NCBI GenBank assembly: GCA_023415525.1
Contig: JAEZKI010000342.1
Coordinates: 1-5,565 of the forward strand
Length of the DNA stretch: 5,565 nt
From: Bacillota bacterium
Lineage (GTDB): Bacteria > Bacillota > Clostridia > Lachnospirales > Cellulosilyticaceae
Reading direction: 5' to 3'
The position numbers and the translations under genes were made by a program. The notes beneath the pieces were generated by a model that saw only the letters and a list, made by a program, of their open reading frames with translations, did not search any database and was not told the origin of the DNA. Below, piece after piece: positions 4,887 through 5,565 of this stretch; position 1 is the stretch's first letter; each line of letters starts with the position of its first letter.

Positions 4887-5565
4887 ATGAAAATTGGATT
4901 TGATAATTACAAGTACCTATCTATGCAATCTGAACATATTCGCAAGCGCATTAGTCAATTTGGTGACAAGCTTTATCTTGAGTTTGGAGGAAAGTTGTTT
5001 GATGACTATCACGCATCACGTGTGCTTCCAGGCTTTGCACCTGATAGTAAACTACAAATGCTCTTGCAACTGTCAGAGCAAGCCGAAATCATCATTTCAA
5101 TCAATGCTACTGATATTGAAAAGAATAAAGTAAGACATGATTTGGGCATTTCTTATGACCAAGACGTTCTACGTCTTATTCAAGTTTACAGAGAGAAAGG
5201 GTTTTATGTGAGTAGCGTAGTCATTACGCGTTATACTGAACAGACCCCTGTCAATCTGTTTCAACGCAAATTAGAAAATATGGATATCAAGGTATACCAT
5301 CACTATTCTATAGAAGGTTATCCTAACAATGTATCTCACATCATCAGTGATGAGGGCTATGGCAAAAATGATTATGTAGAAACAACTCGTCCCTTAGTGG
5401 TTGTTACAGCACCAGGTCCAGGGAGTGGTAAGATGGCTACTTGCCTTTCTCAATTGTATCATGAACATAAACGTGGTATAAAAGCTGGCTATGCTAAATT
5501 TGAGACTTTCCCAGTTTGGAATCTTCCCCTAAAGCACCCTGTCAATTTAGCCTATGAAGCAACTA
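4887..5565 (+). CDS. DUF1846 / UPF0371 family protein (N-terminal part, cut by the window edge)
   Basis: The first 226 codons of a gene that continues past the right edge; full-length family members are about 490-500 residues. The ATG follows AAAGGA (4872-4877) with a 9-nt gap. Stretches typical of the UPF0371 family are present: [20 protein letters not shown] near residues 28-47, [28 protein letters not shown], then [19 protein letters not shown] and [15 protein letters not shown] near the end. The GPGSGK segment resembles a nucleotide-binding P-loop but lacks the Ser/Thr normally after the Lys, so ATP binding is unproven. The protein has no signal peptide or membrane segment in this part and is probably cytoplasmic. 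The family is widespread in Firmicutes and I know of no firmly established reaction. It is the only clear gene on this strand and is divergent from the MFS gene. Confidence 0.93.
   Translation, partial: MKIGFDNYKYLSMQSEHIRKRISQFGDKLYLEFGGKLFDDYHASRVLPGFAPDSKLQMLLQLSEQAEIIISINATDIEKNKVRHDLGISYDQDVLRLIQVYREKGFYVSSVVITRYTEQTPVNLFQRKLENMDIKVYHHYSIEGYPNNVSHIISDEGYGKNDYVETTRPLVVVTAPGPGSGKMATCLSQLYHEHKRGIKAGYAKFETFPVWNLPLKHPVNLAYEAT

Noticed and set aside
4894..5133. Plus-strand open frame of 79 codons
   Set aside because: It overlaps the DUF1846 gene in another frame. The DUF1846 frame starts at 4887 with a good ribosome binding site and stays open to the window edge with clear family signatures.

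Overview
The window looks like part of the chromosome of an AT-rich, low-GC Gram-positive bacterium, most likely of class Clostridia. The grounds are the strong AAAGGAG/AGGAGG ribosome binding sites, the A+T-rich codon use and intergenic DNA, an iron-sulfur flavoprotein-type gene typical of anaerobes, and Firmicutes-type protein families. I see no rRNA, tRNA, CRISPR array or intact mobile element.

Layout. Five clear protein genes lie on the minus strand and one on the plus strand. From the left edge: (1) a flavodoxin-fold/iron-sulfur flavoprotein-like gene (1-455, minus, cut or nearly complete at the window edge); (2) directly upstream of it, a MerR-family regulator with a C-terminal effector-binding domain (533-1330, minus); (3) a composite hairpin, probably a terminator (1462-1516); (4) a small protein with a possible Sm-like core, an Arg-rich patch and a Pro/Tyr-repeat tail (1533-1883, minus); (5) a two-domain GNAT acetyltransferase (1993-2952, minus), preceded by a candidate 18-codon ORF (2978-3034) and a good extended -10 promoter (3106-3134); (6) a second hairpin terminator (3224-3262); (7) a 12-helix MFS transporter (3337-4584, minus); (8) an intergenic region of about 300 bp with an inverted repeat; (9) the N-terminal 226 codons of a DUF1846/UPF0371 protein, divergent from the MFS gene and running off the right edge (4887-5565, plus).

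How they work together. The clearest functional unit is the MerR gene plus the flavoprotein gene. Between them lies a promoter with a 19-bp spacer and an imperfect dyad, the hallmark of MerR-activated promoters. The inference is that the regulator senses a small molecule and switches on the flavoprotein. The acetyltransferase and the Pro/Tyr-tail protein may share a transcript, since no terminator is visible between them. The transporter and the DUF1846 gene are divergent and appear independent. I see no convincing new multi-gene defence or mobile system. The features most worth a second look are the flavoprotein that lacks the usual FMN phosphate-binding loop, its MerR-type operator, the Pro/Tyr-tail protein, the small leader ORF, and the inverted repeat ahead of the DUF1846 gene.
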